Below, one piece after another: positions 52,719 to 61,086 of a stretch of 64,000 nt of DNA. A program made the position numbers and the translations under genes. Positions within the stretch are counted from its first letter, which is position 1; each line of letters begins with the position of its first letter. The DNA is taken from positions 62,001 through 126,000 of the forward strand of contig CANMVS010000013.1 in NCBI GenBank assembly GCA_947501445.1, written 5' to 3'. This stretch comes from an uncultured Rhizobiaceae group bacterium (GTDB lineage: Bacteria > Pseudomonadota > Alphaproteobacteria > Rhizobiales > Rhizobiaceae). Under the pieces are notes generated by a model. The model searched no databases, was not told where the DNA came from, and saw only the letters and a list, made by a program, of their open reading frames with translations.

Positions 52719-54011
52719 TCAAGCATTCAACAGATCCTGTAGTGAAAGTGCCATGACTTTCGCTGAATCAACCATATCGTCAACACCGACATATTCATCC
52801 GGCTGATGCGCCAGATCGAGTATGCCGGGGCCATAGGCAATACAGTCTTTAAGTCGCCCGATACGATCAATATGTTTTTGATCATAGGTTCCCGGTGACA
52901 CCACATATTCGGGGCTCTTGTTGAGCACCTTCTCAATTGATCTTGAAATGGACTGGACCACGGGCGCTTGTCTGTCCGTCATTGTCGGGCTTACGTGCCA
53001 CATGTCACGAATTTCATAGTCGAAATCATTGCGCTCGGCACTGACCTTGGCCAGAACATCGTGTATTTCCTGACGAACCTCGTCTGAATTTTCTTCGATA
53101 ATGTATCTGCGATCAACAACCATCCGGCATGAATCGGGCACGCAGGCAGAGGGAAAACCGGTAAAATCAGGATCCGGCTCAGCCTGACCACCATGCATGG
53201 AATTGATGTTCATGGTTGACTGGCGGGCACCTTCCGGCACCACTGGCATGGCTGTGAGTTTTCGCGCCAGGGCCGGGTACAGGCTTGTTTCAAATTCCTG
53301 CAGAACCGCCCCCATGTGACGCACCGCGCAGTCACCCAGAAACGGCATCGAACCATGGGCAATATGACCCTTGGTCTCAATTTCCGCCCACCAGACACCG
53401 CGATGCCCGAGACAAACCCGGTCCTTGTTGAGCGGTTCGGGAATGATGACGTGCTGAACGCGGCTGGGATCAAAAAAGCCCTTTTCAGCCAGATAGGCAA
53501 CGCCCCCATAACCACCGGTTTCTTCATCGGCAGTCCCTGATATTTCAATCGCGCCGGAAAAATCAGGAAACGCGTCGATAAATGCCTCTACGGCGATTAT
53601 GGAGGCGGCCAACCCCCCCTTCATGTCACAGGAACCACGGCCATAAATTTTTCCGTCCTTCAGCTCGCCTCCAAACGGATCCATCGTCCAGCCATGACCT
53701 GTTTCCACAACATCGATGTGGGAATTGAAATGGACACAGGGTCCGGATGTTCTGCCTTCCCGCCGCGCAACAACATTCCAGCGCGGATATCGATCGCTAT
53801 CCCCCGGCGTACCGTGCGCCCTGACCATTTCGATCTGGAATTTGCGTGACCGCAGGCGGTTCGCCAGATATTCACAAATTTCCAGATAGGCTTCACCCGG
53901 CGGATTAAGCGTTGGTATGCGAATCAGGTCCTGAGTGAGCGCTATTAACTCATCACGGCGCGCTTCTATCAGCTCAGGAAAGGCCGCAATGCCCAAATCT
54001 ACCGCTTCCAT
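52719..54011 (-). CDS. M20-family deacylase/peptidase (ArgE/DapE type)
   Basis: A ~430-residue zinc-dependent hydrolase. Metal-binding motifs are HFNSHIDVVETG, YGRGSCDMKGGLAAS, the general base Glu in GTADEETGGYGG, and PEPLNKD. The dimerisation insert holds the substrate-binding HGSMPFLGD. It removes an acyl or aminoacyl group from an amino acid in the cytoplasm. It is first in the operon, before the peptide-type ABC transporter, aldehyde dehydrogenase and SDR. ATG 54011 is preferred; 54041 lacks a ribosome site. Confidence 0.87.
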   Translation of the reverse strand: MEAVDLGIAAFPELIEARRDELIALTQDLIRIPTLNPPGEAYLEICEYLANRLRSRKFQIEMVRAHGTPGDSDRYPRWNVVARREGRTSGPCVHFNSHIDVVETGHGWTMDPFGGELKDGKIYGRGSCDMKGGLAASIIAVEAFIDAFPDFSGAIEISGTADEETGGYGGVAYLAEKGFFDPSRVQHVIIPEPLNKDRVCLGHRGVWWAEIETKGHIAHGSMPFLGDCAVRHMGAVLQEFETSLYPALARKLTAMPVVPEGARQSTMNINSMHGGQAEPDPDFTGFPSACVPDSCRMVVDRRYIIEENSDEVRQEIHDVLAKVSAERNDFDYEIRDMWHVSPTMTDRQAPVVQSISRSIEKVLNKSPEYVVSPGTYDQKHIDRIGRLKDCIAYGPGILDLAHQPDEYVGVDDMVDSAKVMALSLQDLLNA

Positions 54012-54106
54012 TAAGACAAAACCCCTACGCAAATTGGTCATTTATCAGTACAACTTGCAAATCTTTCAGGAAATCAGCCTCTGTCGCAATACCGTAGGAC
54101 TACGCA

Positions 54107-54685
54107 TTGGAACCAGATCAATCCGACAATGAAACACATCTGCAGGCTCTTGACGCATTGGCATTTGATCTTGCGCCAGTGGGAATTGTGTTGACCGAAA
54201 ACCGTGTCATTCGGACCTGCAATACGACATTTGCAGACATGTTCGGCTATGCGAAATCAGAATTGCTGGGACAGTCATTTCGCGTGCTATACGCATCGAA
54301 TGAGGAATTTGAACAAATTCGCGATGTCGGGCTCAAAACCCTGCAGGACGGCAAGCGTTACAGCGATGAACGCATCATGCCGCGCAAGGACGGCAGCCTG
54401 TTCTGGTGCCGTTTTCGCGCCCATAGCCCAATACCCGATGACCCGTTGCGCCGAACGATTTTAAGCTATGCAGACATGTCCGAACAGCGCCCCTTTGCCG
54501 CGCTGTCTGCACGGGAACGGCAGATCGTCACTCATCTTATCAGCGGCAAAACCAGCAAGGAAATCGCCCGCCAGATCGAGATTTCGCCCCGCACCGTTGA
54601 ATTTTACCGCGCCCGTTTGCTGAAGAAATTCAATGTCAGTAACGTCACGGAACTTGTTGCCCATCTGGGTAGTGCGCCGGTTTGA
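54107..54685 (+). CDS. PAS-LuxR transcriptional regulator
   Basis: A 192-residue regulator with an N-terminal PAS domain (~15-125: PVGIVLTENRVIRTCNTTFADMFGY, DERIMPRKDGSLFWCRFRAH) and a C-terminal LuxR-type HTH (LSARERQIVTHLISGKTSKEIARQ, SPRTVEFYRARLLKKFNV). The start is a TTG preceded by AGGA at 8 bases. It is divergent from the M20/ABC operon by 95 bp and is the likely regulator of it. The PAS ligand is unknown; no obvious heme-binding pattern was identified. Confidence 0.85.
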   Translation: MEPDQSDNETHLQALDALAFDLAPVGIVLTENRVIRTCNTTFADMFGYAKSELLGQSFRVLYASNEEFEQIRDVGLKTLQDGKRYSDERIMPRKDGSLFWCRFRAHSPIPDDPLRRTILSYADMSEQRPFAALSARERQIVTHLISGKTSKEIARQIEISPRTVEFYRARLLKKFNVSNVTELVAHLGSAPV

Positions 54686-54715
54686 TGAGGTGGTTCGAGG
54701 CGCTGGTGATTTTTC

Positions 54716-54761
54716 AGGCTGTTGGGCCTACAGGCTGGACACATACATCACATAACAGCCT
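54716..54761. terminator. Long-loop inverted repeat between convergent genes
   Basis: AGGCTGTT (54716-54723) and AACAGCCT (54754-54761) form a perfect 8-bp stem with a 30-base loop, followed by ATTT. It lies in the 92-bp gap between the PAS-LuxR gene and the convergent NTF2-like gene. Loop length makes it a weak terminator candidate. Confidence 0.35.
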
Positions 54762-54777
54762 ATTTGGTAGGGGCAAC

Positions 54778-55173
54778 TCAGGCTTCGGGCTGCACAAAGA
54801 TAACTTCCCGCACCACCTGCCAGCGGCCATCCTGGTGCATCAGGTCAATGCTCAGCGTCAATTTTTGCTCTTCGCGTGCCAGCTTTACCTTGCGATTTAT
54901 CAGAACATGGGCTTTGTGCGCATCCGCAGTGACATGTTTGAATTGCGCCCAGGTGTTAAGCGGTGGCTCAGCGTTTTTCAGTTTGGTTTCAAAAAGCGAC
55001 AGGAAATCGCCTTTGGTTGCGGTTGAAACCTTTCCCTGGGAATCAATCATGATGACAGACAAAGTGTCGTGGTAAATCCGTTGCAGTGCAGCAATGTCGT
55101 ATTGGGTCCCGGCTTTAATCAGATCATTGATCGCAGCGGTAACATCCGCACAAGGTTCATTCGCGTGTTTCAC
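54778..55173 (-). CDS. NTF2-like (SnoaL/DUF4440-type) protein
   Basis: A 131-residue protein with the cone-shaped NTF2-like pattern: an N-terminal helix pair (VTAAINDLIKAGTQYDIAALQRIYHDTLSVIMID) and a curved beta-sheet ending DGRWQVVREVIF. The start is GTG with AGGAA 7 bases upstream. The family includes isomerases, cyclases and ligand-binding proteins; no catalytic residues can be named. It is 18 bp after the DoxX-like gene and probably co-transcribed with it and the redoxin. Confidence 0.7.
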   Translation of the reverse strand: MKHANEPCADVTAAINDLIKAGTQYDIAALQRIYHDTLSVIMIDSQGKVSTATKGDFLSLFETKLKNAEPPLNTWAQFKHVTADAHKAHVLINRKVKLAREEQKLTLSIDLMHQDGRWQVVREVIFVQPEA

Positions 55174-55191
55174 GGCAGATTCCTAACTGAG

Positions 55192-55596
55192 TTATTTAAC
55201 TGACTGAGTCCATTTGCCAAACAGACTGCGCGCTGGGCGACCGCGAACCTGATTGCCGAGAAGATAGGACACGGGGAGGCAAATCAGGCCAAGCAGTGCA
55301 TGGCCATAGAAATCCCCAAGGATAATATGGCCTGCCAGAGCTGCGACCATATTCAGAAAAAGGGCGGCATATACCATGTCCCGCAGATCGTTGTAGCGAT
55401 GACTGACAATGACAAGAATTGCGATTAGTTTCAGATAGGCAAGTGGGTAGACAAGGTATGTCGGATACCCGAATGCAATAAAGAACCCGGCCTGGGTCTG
55501 ATAAATGACGTGGTAGGAAACCACCGCCCAGGCCAGTACAAACAGCAGAAAACCGGTAGATGCCCAATAGGCTGTTTTCTTCAGGATATTTTCCAT
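55192..55596 (-). CDS. Small membrane protein, DoxX-like
   Basis: A ~134-residue protein with four hydrophobic segments (~12-30, 40-65, 75-95, 100-118). GYPTYLVYPLAYLKLIAILVIV resembles the DoxX family. DoxX-type proteins are associated with thiol redox or quinone functions in bacteria, which fits the adjacent redoxin gene, but this is inference. ATG 55596 is used; a TTG lies two codons upstream. Confidence 0.6.
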   Translation of the reverse strand: MENILKKTAYWASTGFLLFVLAWAVVSYHVIYQTQAGFFIAFGYPTYLVYPLAYLKLIAILVIVSHRYNDLRDMVYAALFLNMVAALAGHIILGDFYGHALLGLICLPVSYLLGNQVRGRPARSLFGKWTQSVK

Positions 55597-55655
55597 GATC
55601 AAAGCGCCTTCTCAGATGCACACGTGTTTTGGAGCATTGATGAACTGATCCGCGC

Positions 55656-56189
55656 TCAAATCCACGTCCCACGAATTGGATAGTTGTTGTCCGGGTTACG
55701 GATGAACGTCAGCCCCATGAGCATGGAGGCAAGATCGGGTCTGCCAAATGGGGCATTTGAAAGGTTTGCAATCTGGGTATTGCCGTCACTGTTGATGACA
55801 AACAGGCCCGGTTCTGCAAAGGGGCGATCTGTTTCAGCCGCTGAGCGAGGGTTGGAAACATAAAGGCCAAGTGCCTTCATCTGGTCTGTACTCAGATCGT
55901 AACCGATCTCAAACTGCGGTTTTATCGGGTCAGTCTGTGCGGCGGCCTTTTCCTGCGTGTCTGCCGACACCGCGACCACATCGATACCCAGTGCATTCAG
56001 CGCGTCCACCTGGTTGTTCAGGGCTGTGAGGTATTTTGTACAAACGGGGCAATGACTACCCCGATAGACAATAACCATACGCCAGTCACAACCGTTGCCA
56101 GGCCTGGCAAGGTCCATGGTGCCACCGCCCAAACGGGCAACCAAAGTGGATGGAAACACTGCACCAGCCTGCAATTTTCGACTATTCAT
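55656..56189 (-). CDS. Redoxin-domain (AhpC/TSA-type) peroxiredoxin-like protein
   Basis: A 177-residue thioredoxin-fold protein. The motif VIVYRGSHCPVCTKYLTAL has a CxxC (CPVC), like peroxiredoxin-like proteins that reduce peroxides or thiols. ALGIDVVAVSADTQEKA is the next family block. It starts at ATG 56189 with AAGGACG upstream, divergent from a TetR regulator 69 bp away, which probably controls it together with the DoxX-like and NTF2-like genes. Confidence 0.82.
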   Translation of the reverse strand: MNSRKLQAGAVFPSTLVARLGGGTMDLARPGNGCDWRMVIVYRGSHCPVCTKYLTALNNQVDALNALGIDVVAVSADTQEKAAAQTDPIKPQFEIGYDLSTDQMKALGLYVSNPRSAAETDRPFAEPGLFVINSDGNTQIANLSNAPFGRPDLASMLMGLTFIRNPDNNYPIRGTWI

Positions 56190-56258
56190 CGCACGTCCTT
56201 TTCATTTTGTATTAAACGCTATAAAATACACACAGGACTCATTGTCAAGGATTTTGTA

Positions 56259-56879
56259 GTGAACAATACAAAAAAGGCCGGACGGCCCAGAAAATTCAAT
56301 CGTGACGAGGCGCTGCTGGCTGCCGTCAATGTGTTTTGGGCCAAGGGTTATGACGGCGCGTCACTCAAAGATCTTACAGAAGGCATGGGCATTAACGGAC
56401 CAAGCCTTTATGCGACTTTTGGCGACAAACATGCGCTTTATCTTCAGGCCATTGACCGATATTCAACCAATGATGCCTGTGCGCCGCTGGTCGCTTTTGA
56501 AAGCGAGCAGGATATTACAGCCGCTGTACGTGCCTTCATGGTAGCGGCAATAGACTATGCAACCCACCATAAGAGCGGTGCAAGGGGCTGTTTTTTGAGT
56601 GCCTGTGTTGCAACAAGTGCAGGTGAGGTTGAAGGTGTGCAACCCGTCCTCAGGCAGGCGATTGAAGATACGGACAAGCGACTGGCTGCCAGGTTCGATC
56701 TGGAAAAGGAAAAGGGCACACTTGCGGCAAATTTTCCCTCGCTCGAGCGGGCAAGGTTAATGTTCGACCTGCGCCAGGGACACGTATTCAGGGCCAGAGC
56801 CGGTCTGGATGGTGATACCATGTTGTCGGATCTGGACCAAAGAACTGCAATGGTATTGCGATTTGACGAGGGCGTTTAG
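56259..56879 (+). CDS. TetR-family transcriptional regulator
   Basis: A 206-residue regulator. N-terminal HTH: GRPRKFNRDEALLAAVNVFWAKGYDGASL, DLTEGMGINGPSLYATFGDKHALYLQAI. A GTG start at 56259 has AAGGA 8 bases upstream; the frame continues to 56052 but would run antisense through the redoxin start. The GRPR...VFWxxGY N-terminus and GCFLSACV in the ligand domain are typical of the AcrR/NemR-like TetR group. In the 69-bp divergent gap, GTATT and AATAC arms around 56208-56230 could be its operator. Confidence 0.85.
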   Translation: MNNTKKAGRPRKFNRDEALLAAVNVFWAKGYDGASLKDLTEGMGINGPSLYATFGDKHALYLQAIDRYSTNDACAPLVAFESEQDITAAVRAFMVAAIDYATHHKSGARGCFLSACVATSAGEVEGVQPVLRQAIEDTDKRLAARFDLEKEKGTLAANFPSLERARLMFDLRQGHVFRARAGLDGDTMLSDLDQRTAMVLRFDEGV

Positions 56880-56903
56880 AGCCTCGTCCGTGGTTGGCGC
56901 GTA

Positions 56904-59324
56904 TCATGCCCGCACACGCGCATGTGTCGGATCATAGGGGCTCGCAGGTATGACAGATGCTGTGACAAGATCACCCAGAATATCAATCTCAAGGCGCCCC
57001 CCCTCATCCGCATATTCGGGTAACACAAAGGCATAGGCCAGGTTTTTGCCCACCCTGTGCCCCCAGTCGCCAGAGGTAATCGTGCCAATGACCCTGCCGT
57101 TCTTCATAAGTGATGCGCCGGCATGGGCAGGTGCATGGCTACAATGCACCTGCAAGGTGACGCGCTTTCTGGTTAGGCCATTGGCCAGACGGACGGCGAG
57201 AGCTGCCTTGCCGACAAATTCACCCTTGTCCATTTTCACAAATCGTTCGAGACCCGTCTCAAAAGGATCAAATTCAGTCAGAATGTCAGCCTTCCAGTGC
57301 AAATAGCCCTTTTCAAGCCGCATTGAATCGATGGCACGTGCGCCAAAGAGCTTCATATCATGTGCCGCTCCAGCGCTTTTGAGTGCAAGATAGGCTGCAT
57401 AGAGCTGGTTGTTGGGCACATGGACCTCATAGGCAAGTTCGCCGGAAAAACTGACGGCCATCACAATCGCTGGCGCAATGCCAACAAAACACCCGCGCAC
57501 AGACAGCCATGGAAAGGCCTGTGCCGACCAGTCGGCGCGGCTGACCGCCTGCATCACTGCGCGTGCCTTTGGTCCGGCAATCACGAGTATTGTATGTTCA
57601 TTTGTCAGTGAGCGAATGTGCACATCCTGGCCCTGCCTGATATGGCTGCGCAACCAGTCCATATCATGCGCCTCGGAAGCTGCAGCCGAACCGTACCAGA
57701 TTCGACCATCCGGCAGATTGGCTATGGTTGCCTCGCCCTTGAGCATGCCATGATGATTGAGCAGATAGCCAAGGCCCAGCCTGCCCGGTTTTCGCGAAAC
57801 ATTGCCGCATAGCATCGTATCGATAAAATCCTGTGCGTCCTCGCCACTCAACTCAAGCCGGTTGAACCCGCAGATTTCACTCATGCCCACATTATTGCTG
57901 AGGTTTGTTACCTCACCGGCAACCACCTCAAAGGTTTCGTCGAATAGGAATGTATGGGCCGGATCAAAATCCGCCGATGGTTTGATGTAGTCCATCCGCT
58001 CCCAGCCATTGACGACCGCGAAGGCTGCCCCTTCAGCACTCAGCACCGGTGTTAATGGCGTTGTCTTGATCGGACGGCCGGCCGGGCGATGCTCATGGGG
58101 AAAATGGAAACGGAATTCATTCCGGTAATCTTCAATGGCTTTAAGCGCCGTCAACTCGACATTGCCGTGGCCGGTGAAACGACGCGGGTCTATGCACCAG
58201 GTGTCGTAGCACGCTTCGCCATTGACGATCTGCTGGGCCAGCAGCCAGCCATGGCCGCCCCCCTCGCCAAGGCCTGCGCGCAAGCCGATGATGCAATAGG
58301 CATTGCGTTTTCCCGGTATCGGCCCAACCAGTGGCGCGCCGTCGATCGTATAGGTAATCGGGCCATTTATGATGGTATGAATACCAACGTCCATCAATGC
58401 AGGCATGCGTGAGAATGCCCCTTCCAGAACATCACTGACGCGGTCCAGATCATCCGGGCACAGGGCATTGACGAAATCGGGATCAATTCCATCCATGCCC
58501 CAGGTTCGACAATCCTGTTCGTAAAACCCGATGAGCAGTCCGTTCTTTTCCTGTCGGCAGTAAAAATCTGAAATGGGGCAACGCAGCAACGGCATGCGCT
58601 GGTGTGCATCCTCGATGGCACGGATCGGCTCCGTCAGGAAATACTGGTGCTCCATCGACATGACAGGATGGTGCACACCCATCATCGCGCCGACTTCATG
58701 GACACGATAGCCGCAGGCATTGACGACGATCTCACAATCGATATCACCCTTGTGCGTATGAACAGTCCAACTGTCATCCCTGTGCTGGGTTAATCCGACA
58801 ACGGGAGTATTGCGATAAACCTGAGCCCCGGCTTTGCGCGCCCGTCTTGCCAGTGCCTGACACAATTGCGCCGGATCAATATCGCCATCCAGCGGGTCCC
58901 ATAGTCCGCCAAGCAGATTTTCAGTTGAAATAAGCGGGTGACGACGCGCGCATTCCTGCGCATCGATCACTTCCAGATGCACATCCATGCCCCGTGCCAT
59001 GGAAGCAAAATGCCGGTATCCATCCATCTGCGCCTTGGTATTTGCCAGTCGTATGCCGCCATCCCCGTGATGATAATTGATTGGATAATCCGGATCACCA
59101 GCCAATTCCTGGTACAGGTTGATCGAGTGGGTCTTCAATCCGACCATTGTCTGGTTCATGCCAAAATTTGTGACCTGTGCAGCCGAATGCCAGGTCGTAC
59201 CGCTTGTCAGCTCATTGCGTTCCAGCAGGACCACGTCGCTCCAACCTTCCCGGGTCAGATGATAAAGGGTCGAACACCCGGCAATGCCGCCACCGATCAC
59301 AACAACGTTGGTACGCGATTTCAT
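56904..59324 (-). CDS. Dimethylglycine/sarcosine dehydrogenase-like flavoprotein with GcvT domain
   Basis: An 806-residue two-part enzyme. Residues ~5-390 are a DAO-type FAD domain: NVVVIGGGIAGCSTLYHL dinucleotide fold, and SGTTWHSAAQV, whose His is the covalent-FAD attachment site in dimethylglycine and sarcosine dehydrogenases. Residues ~430-800 are a folate-binding aminomethyltransferase-like domain ending ITSGDWGHRVGKNLAYAFV. It would oxidatively demethylate an N-methylated amino acid and pass the methylene group to tetrahydrofolate. Start ATG 59324 has GGAG 7 bases upstream. The LysR gene upstream on the same strand may regulate it. Confidence 0.87.
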   Translation of the reverse strand: MKSRTNVVVIGGGIAGCSTLYHLTREGWSDVVLLERNELTSGTTWHSAAQVTNFGMNQTMVGLKTHSINLYQELAGDPDYPINYHHGDGGIRLANTKAQMDGYRHFASMARGMDVHLEVIDAQECARRHPLISTENLLGGLWDPLDGDIDPAQLCQALARRARKAGAQVYRNTPVVGLTQHRDDSWTVHTHKGDIDCEIVVNACGYRVHEVGAMMGVHHPVMSMEHQYFLTEPIRAIEDAHQRMPLLRCPISDFYCRQEKNGLLIGFYEQDCRTWGMDGIDPDFVNALCPDDLDRVSDVLEGAFSRMPALMDVGIHTIINGPITYTIDGAPLVGPIPGKRNAYCIIGLRAGLGEGGGHGWLLAQQIVNGEACYDTWCIDPRRFTGHGNVELTALKAIEDYRNEFRFHFPHEHRPAGRPIKTTPLTPVLSAEGAAFAVVNGWERMDYIKPSADFDPAHTFLFDETFEVVAGEVTNLSNNVGMSEICGFNRLELSGEDAQDFIDTMLCGNVSRKPGRLGLGYLLNHHGMLKGEATIANLPDGRIWYGSAAASEAHDMDWLRSHIRQGQDVHIRSLTNEHTILVIAGPKARAVMQAVSRADWSAQAFPWLSVRGCFVGIAPAIVMAVSFSGELAYEVHVPNNQLYAAYLALKSAGAAHDMKLFGARAIDSMRLEKGYLHWKADILTEFDPFETGLERFVKMDKGEFVGKAALAVRLANGLTRKRVTLQVHCSHAPAHAGASLMKNGRVIGTITSGDWGHRVGKNLAYAFVLPEYADEGGRLEIDILGDLVTASVIPASPYDPTHARVRA

Positions 59325-59469
59325 GGGCAGGCTCCAATTGCATTCACCATGCAAAGCAGCCGTTTTCTCGCAGTCCGGTCAAGTATTCAGAAGCTATTGC
59401 GAATTTTTCGCAATTAAATTTCGACAAATTAGGATTAACCGGATTTACGCCCATTTGAGACCGCTCGGG

Positions 59470-60453
59470 TCAATCATCATAGTGGCTGTGTTCCGGCTGC
59501 AGCACAAAGGCCCCATTCAACCAGGAAACCCGCTCAATTGTCGGATCAATTGCCCGTATCTGCACCAGCCTGCGCATCGTACCGGCAATCATCTGCACGA
59601 CGCCCTGGGGATATTGTGGGGTTGTAAACACACTTAAATGACGGGCAAAACTTTTGCCTGGAAAGGGATGTAGCGCGACCTGATTGTGAAAGCGCCCGGC
59701 CCTTATATAACTTGTCGGCGTGGTGATTGCCCAACCCGCCCCGGCAGCCACCATGCCCATCAGTGACTGATTGCTCTCGATCTCAAAGCGGCCCGGCAGT
59801 GAAATCCGCAGGCGCCGAAGCTGCGCCTCGATCTGCCGTCCAATGATCTGGTGCTGGCTGTATCTCAAAAACGGCAGCGTGCTCTCACCGTCCAGATAGT
59901 CCTGCGGTGACAAATCAACCGAGGCCGGTGTCACCAGCACAAATGGGTCGCGGACCAGTGGATATTCGACAAGGTCTGAACTGTCATCGAGTGGCTTGGT
60001 TGCCACGCCAACATCGATTTTACCTGTGCGCAGCAAATCCAGTATCTCGTGACTGGGGCGGGTATAATGGGTGAAAGCGCAATTGCGCATACCGGCAGCC
60101 AGCAGCCGCGCAAGTTCCGGAGCTATCTCGCTGTCAAAATCCTCGACCAGTCCAAGACGCAGGCTGCGTGCCTCAATCATGTTTCCCGAAACGGCTTCAA
60201 TTTCGGCCCTGCGAATAAGATTGAGCGCTTCGTCCACATGGCGAAGGAAAATGCTGCCTGACGGGGTCAAAACCATTGGTCTGCGGTTATGATCAATCAG
60301 GCTGACACCCAATTGCGCCTCAAGTTTTGACAGATGATGAGAAACGGTGCTGACGGACAGGCCCAGATCACCAGCCACCGTCTGGATAGAGCCTGTCTGC
60401 GCGGCGAGCTGAAATACTTCCAGCCATTTCAGGCTCAGTCCTGATCTTTGCAT
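59470..60453 (-). CDS. LysR-family transcriptional regulator
   Basis: A ~327-residue regulator. The N-terminal HTH is LSLKWLEVFQLAAQTGSIQTVAGDLGLSVSTVSHHLSKLE, with two-domain effector-binding region after ~90. ATG 60453 is chosen because GGAAGGG lies 9 bases upstream; 60474 is an alternative. It ends 145 bp before the demethylase-like flavoprotein start on the same strand and probably regulates that gene. LysR genes are usually divergent from their targets, so the co-directional order is a slight departure. Confidence 0.87.
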   Translation of the reverse strand: MQRSGLSLKWLEVFQLAAQTGSIQTVAGDLGLSVSTVSHHLSKLEAQLGVSLIDHNRRPMVLTPSGSIFLRHVDEALNLIRRAEIEAVSGNMIEARSLRLGLVEDFDSEIAPELARLLAAGMRNCAFTHYTRPSHEILDLLRTGKIDVGVATKPLDDSSDLVEYPLVRDPFVLVTPASVDLSPQDYLDGESTLPFLRYSQHQIIGRQIEAQLRRLRISLPGRFEIESNQSLMGMVAAGAGWAITTPTSYIRAGRFHNQVALHPFPGKSFARHLSVFTTPQYPQGVVQMIAGTMRRLVQIRAIDPTIERVSWLNGAFVLQPEHSHYDD

Positions 60454-60679
60454 CTGCAACACCCTTCCAGGCATCCGGTGAAAACATAAAATTCGGCGCG
60501 AATTCAGTTCGGTTTCAACCCATACTCCATTTTGGGTGTTCGGTTTTCCCAGATCAATCAAAATCGATCTTTGACTGATCGATTGCGAAAACGCCATTGC
60601 AAATTCCATTTTCGTGCATTGCCTGTTGCACTCCAATCCACAATGATGGGTTCTGAAAGACATCTCGAAGCGAGGCAAC

Positions 60680-60964
60680 ATGCCCCTGACCATCATCGCC
60701 AATATTTATGCCCATGCTGACCGGACCGATTTCGTGAAGTCCGAATTGATCAAGCTCATCGATGTGACCCGCACGGAAGAGGGCTGCATCACCTATGAAT
60801 TGCATCAGGATAACGCCGACCCGGCCCACTTCATGTTTTATGAGGTCTGGGAGAGCCGTGAATTGTGGCAAATGCATACCAGGGCTGCACCATTGGCCGC
60901 CTATCGATCGGCAACCCAAGGCGCGCTTGATCGCTCGGTCGTCAACGAGATGACTGCCGTTTAG
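60680..60964 (+). CDS. Antibiotic-biosynthesis-monooxygenase (ABM/YgiN-like) protein
   Basis: A 94-residue dimeric ferredoxin-like fold protein. The family pattern is TIIANIYAHADRTDFVKSELIKLI, TRTEEGCITYELHQD, FMFYEVWESRELWQMHTR and HL-like AAPLAAY. YgiN-type members oxidise quinols; others degrade heme or are of unknown role. It is divergent from the LysR gene by 226 bp. Its TAG stop is the first three bases of the repeat at 60962. Confidence 0.82.
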   Translation: MPLTIIANIYAHADRTDFVKSELIKLIDVTRTEEGCITYELHQDNADPAHFMFYEVWESRELWQMHTRAAPLAAYRSATQGALDRSVVNEMTAV

Positions 60965-61086
60965 AGCAATTCAGGTTTTGACGGAACCGGCAAAGCCTGA
61001 ATGCTTCAACAAAATCAAAGGCTGACACCGCGCAAATCCCGCGAAGGCAGGTGGTTTGATGGCTACGGCCTGCGCCAGAGGCTCTA
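60962..61086. repeat. Dispersed repeat copy B with TAGAGC/GCTCTA ends
   Basis: The first 69 bases match 12041-12109 at 64 positions. The 125-bp element begins TAGAGC and ends GCTCTA (61081-61086), an inverted repeat. The monooxygenase stop (60962-60964) and the convergent GMC oxidoreductase stop (61084-61086) are both inside these ends. Internal TTCAGG and CCTGAA can form a stem. Confidence 0.75.

Noticed and set aside
56052-56258. Longer TetR start
   Set aside because: It would run antisense into the redoxin gene and lacks family similarity; GTG 56259 has a proper ribosome site and starts at the conserved region.
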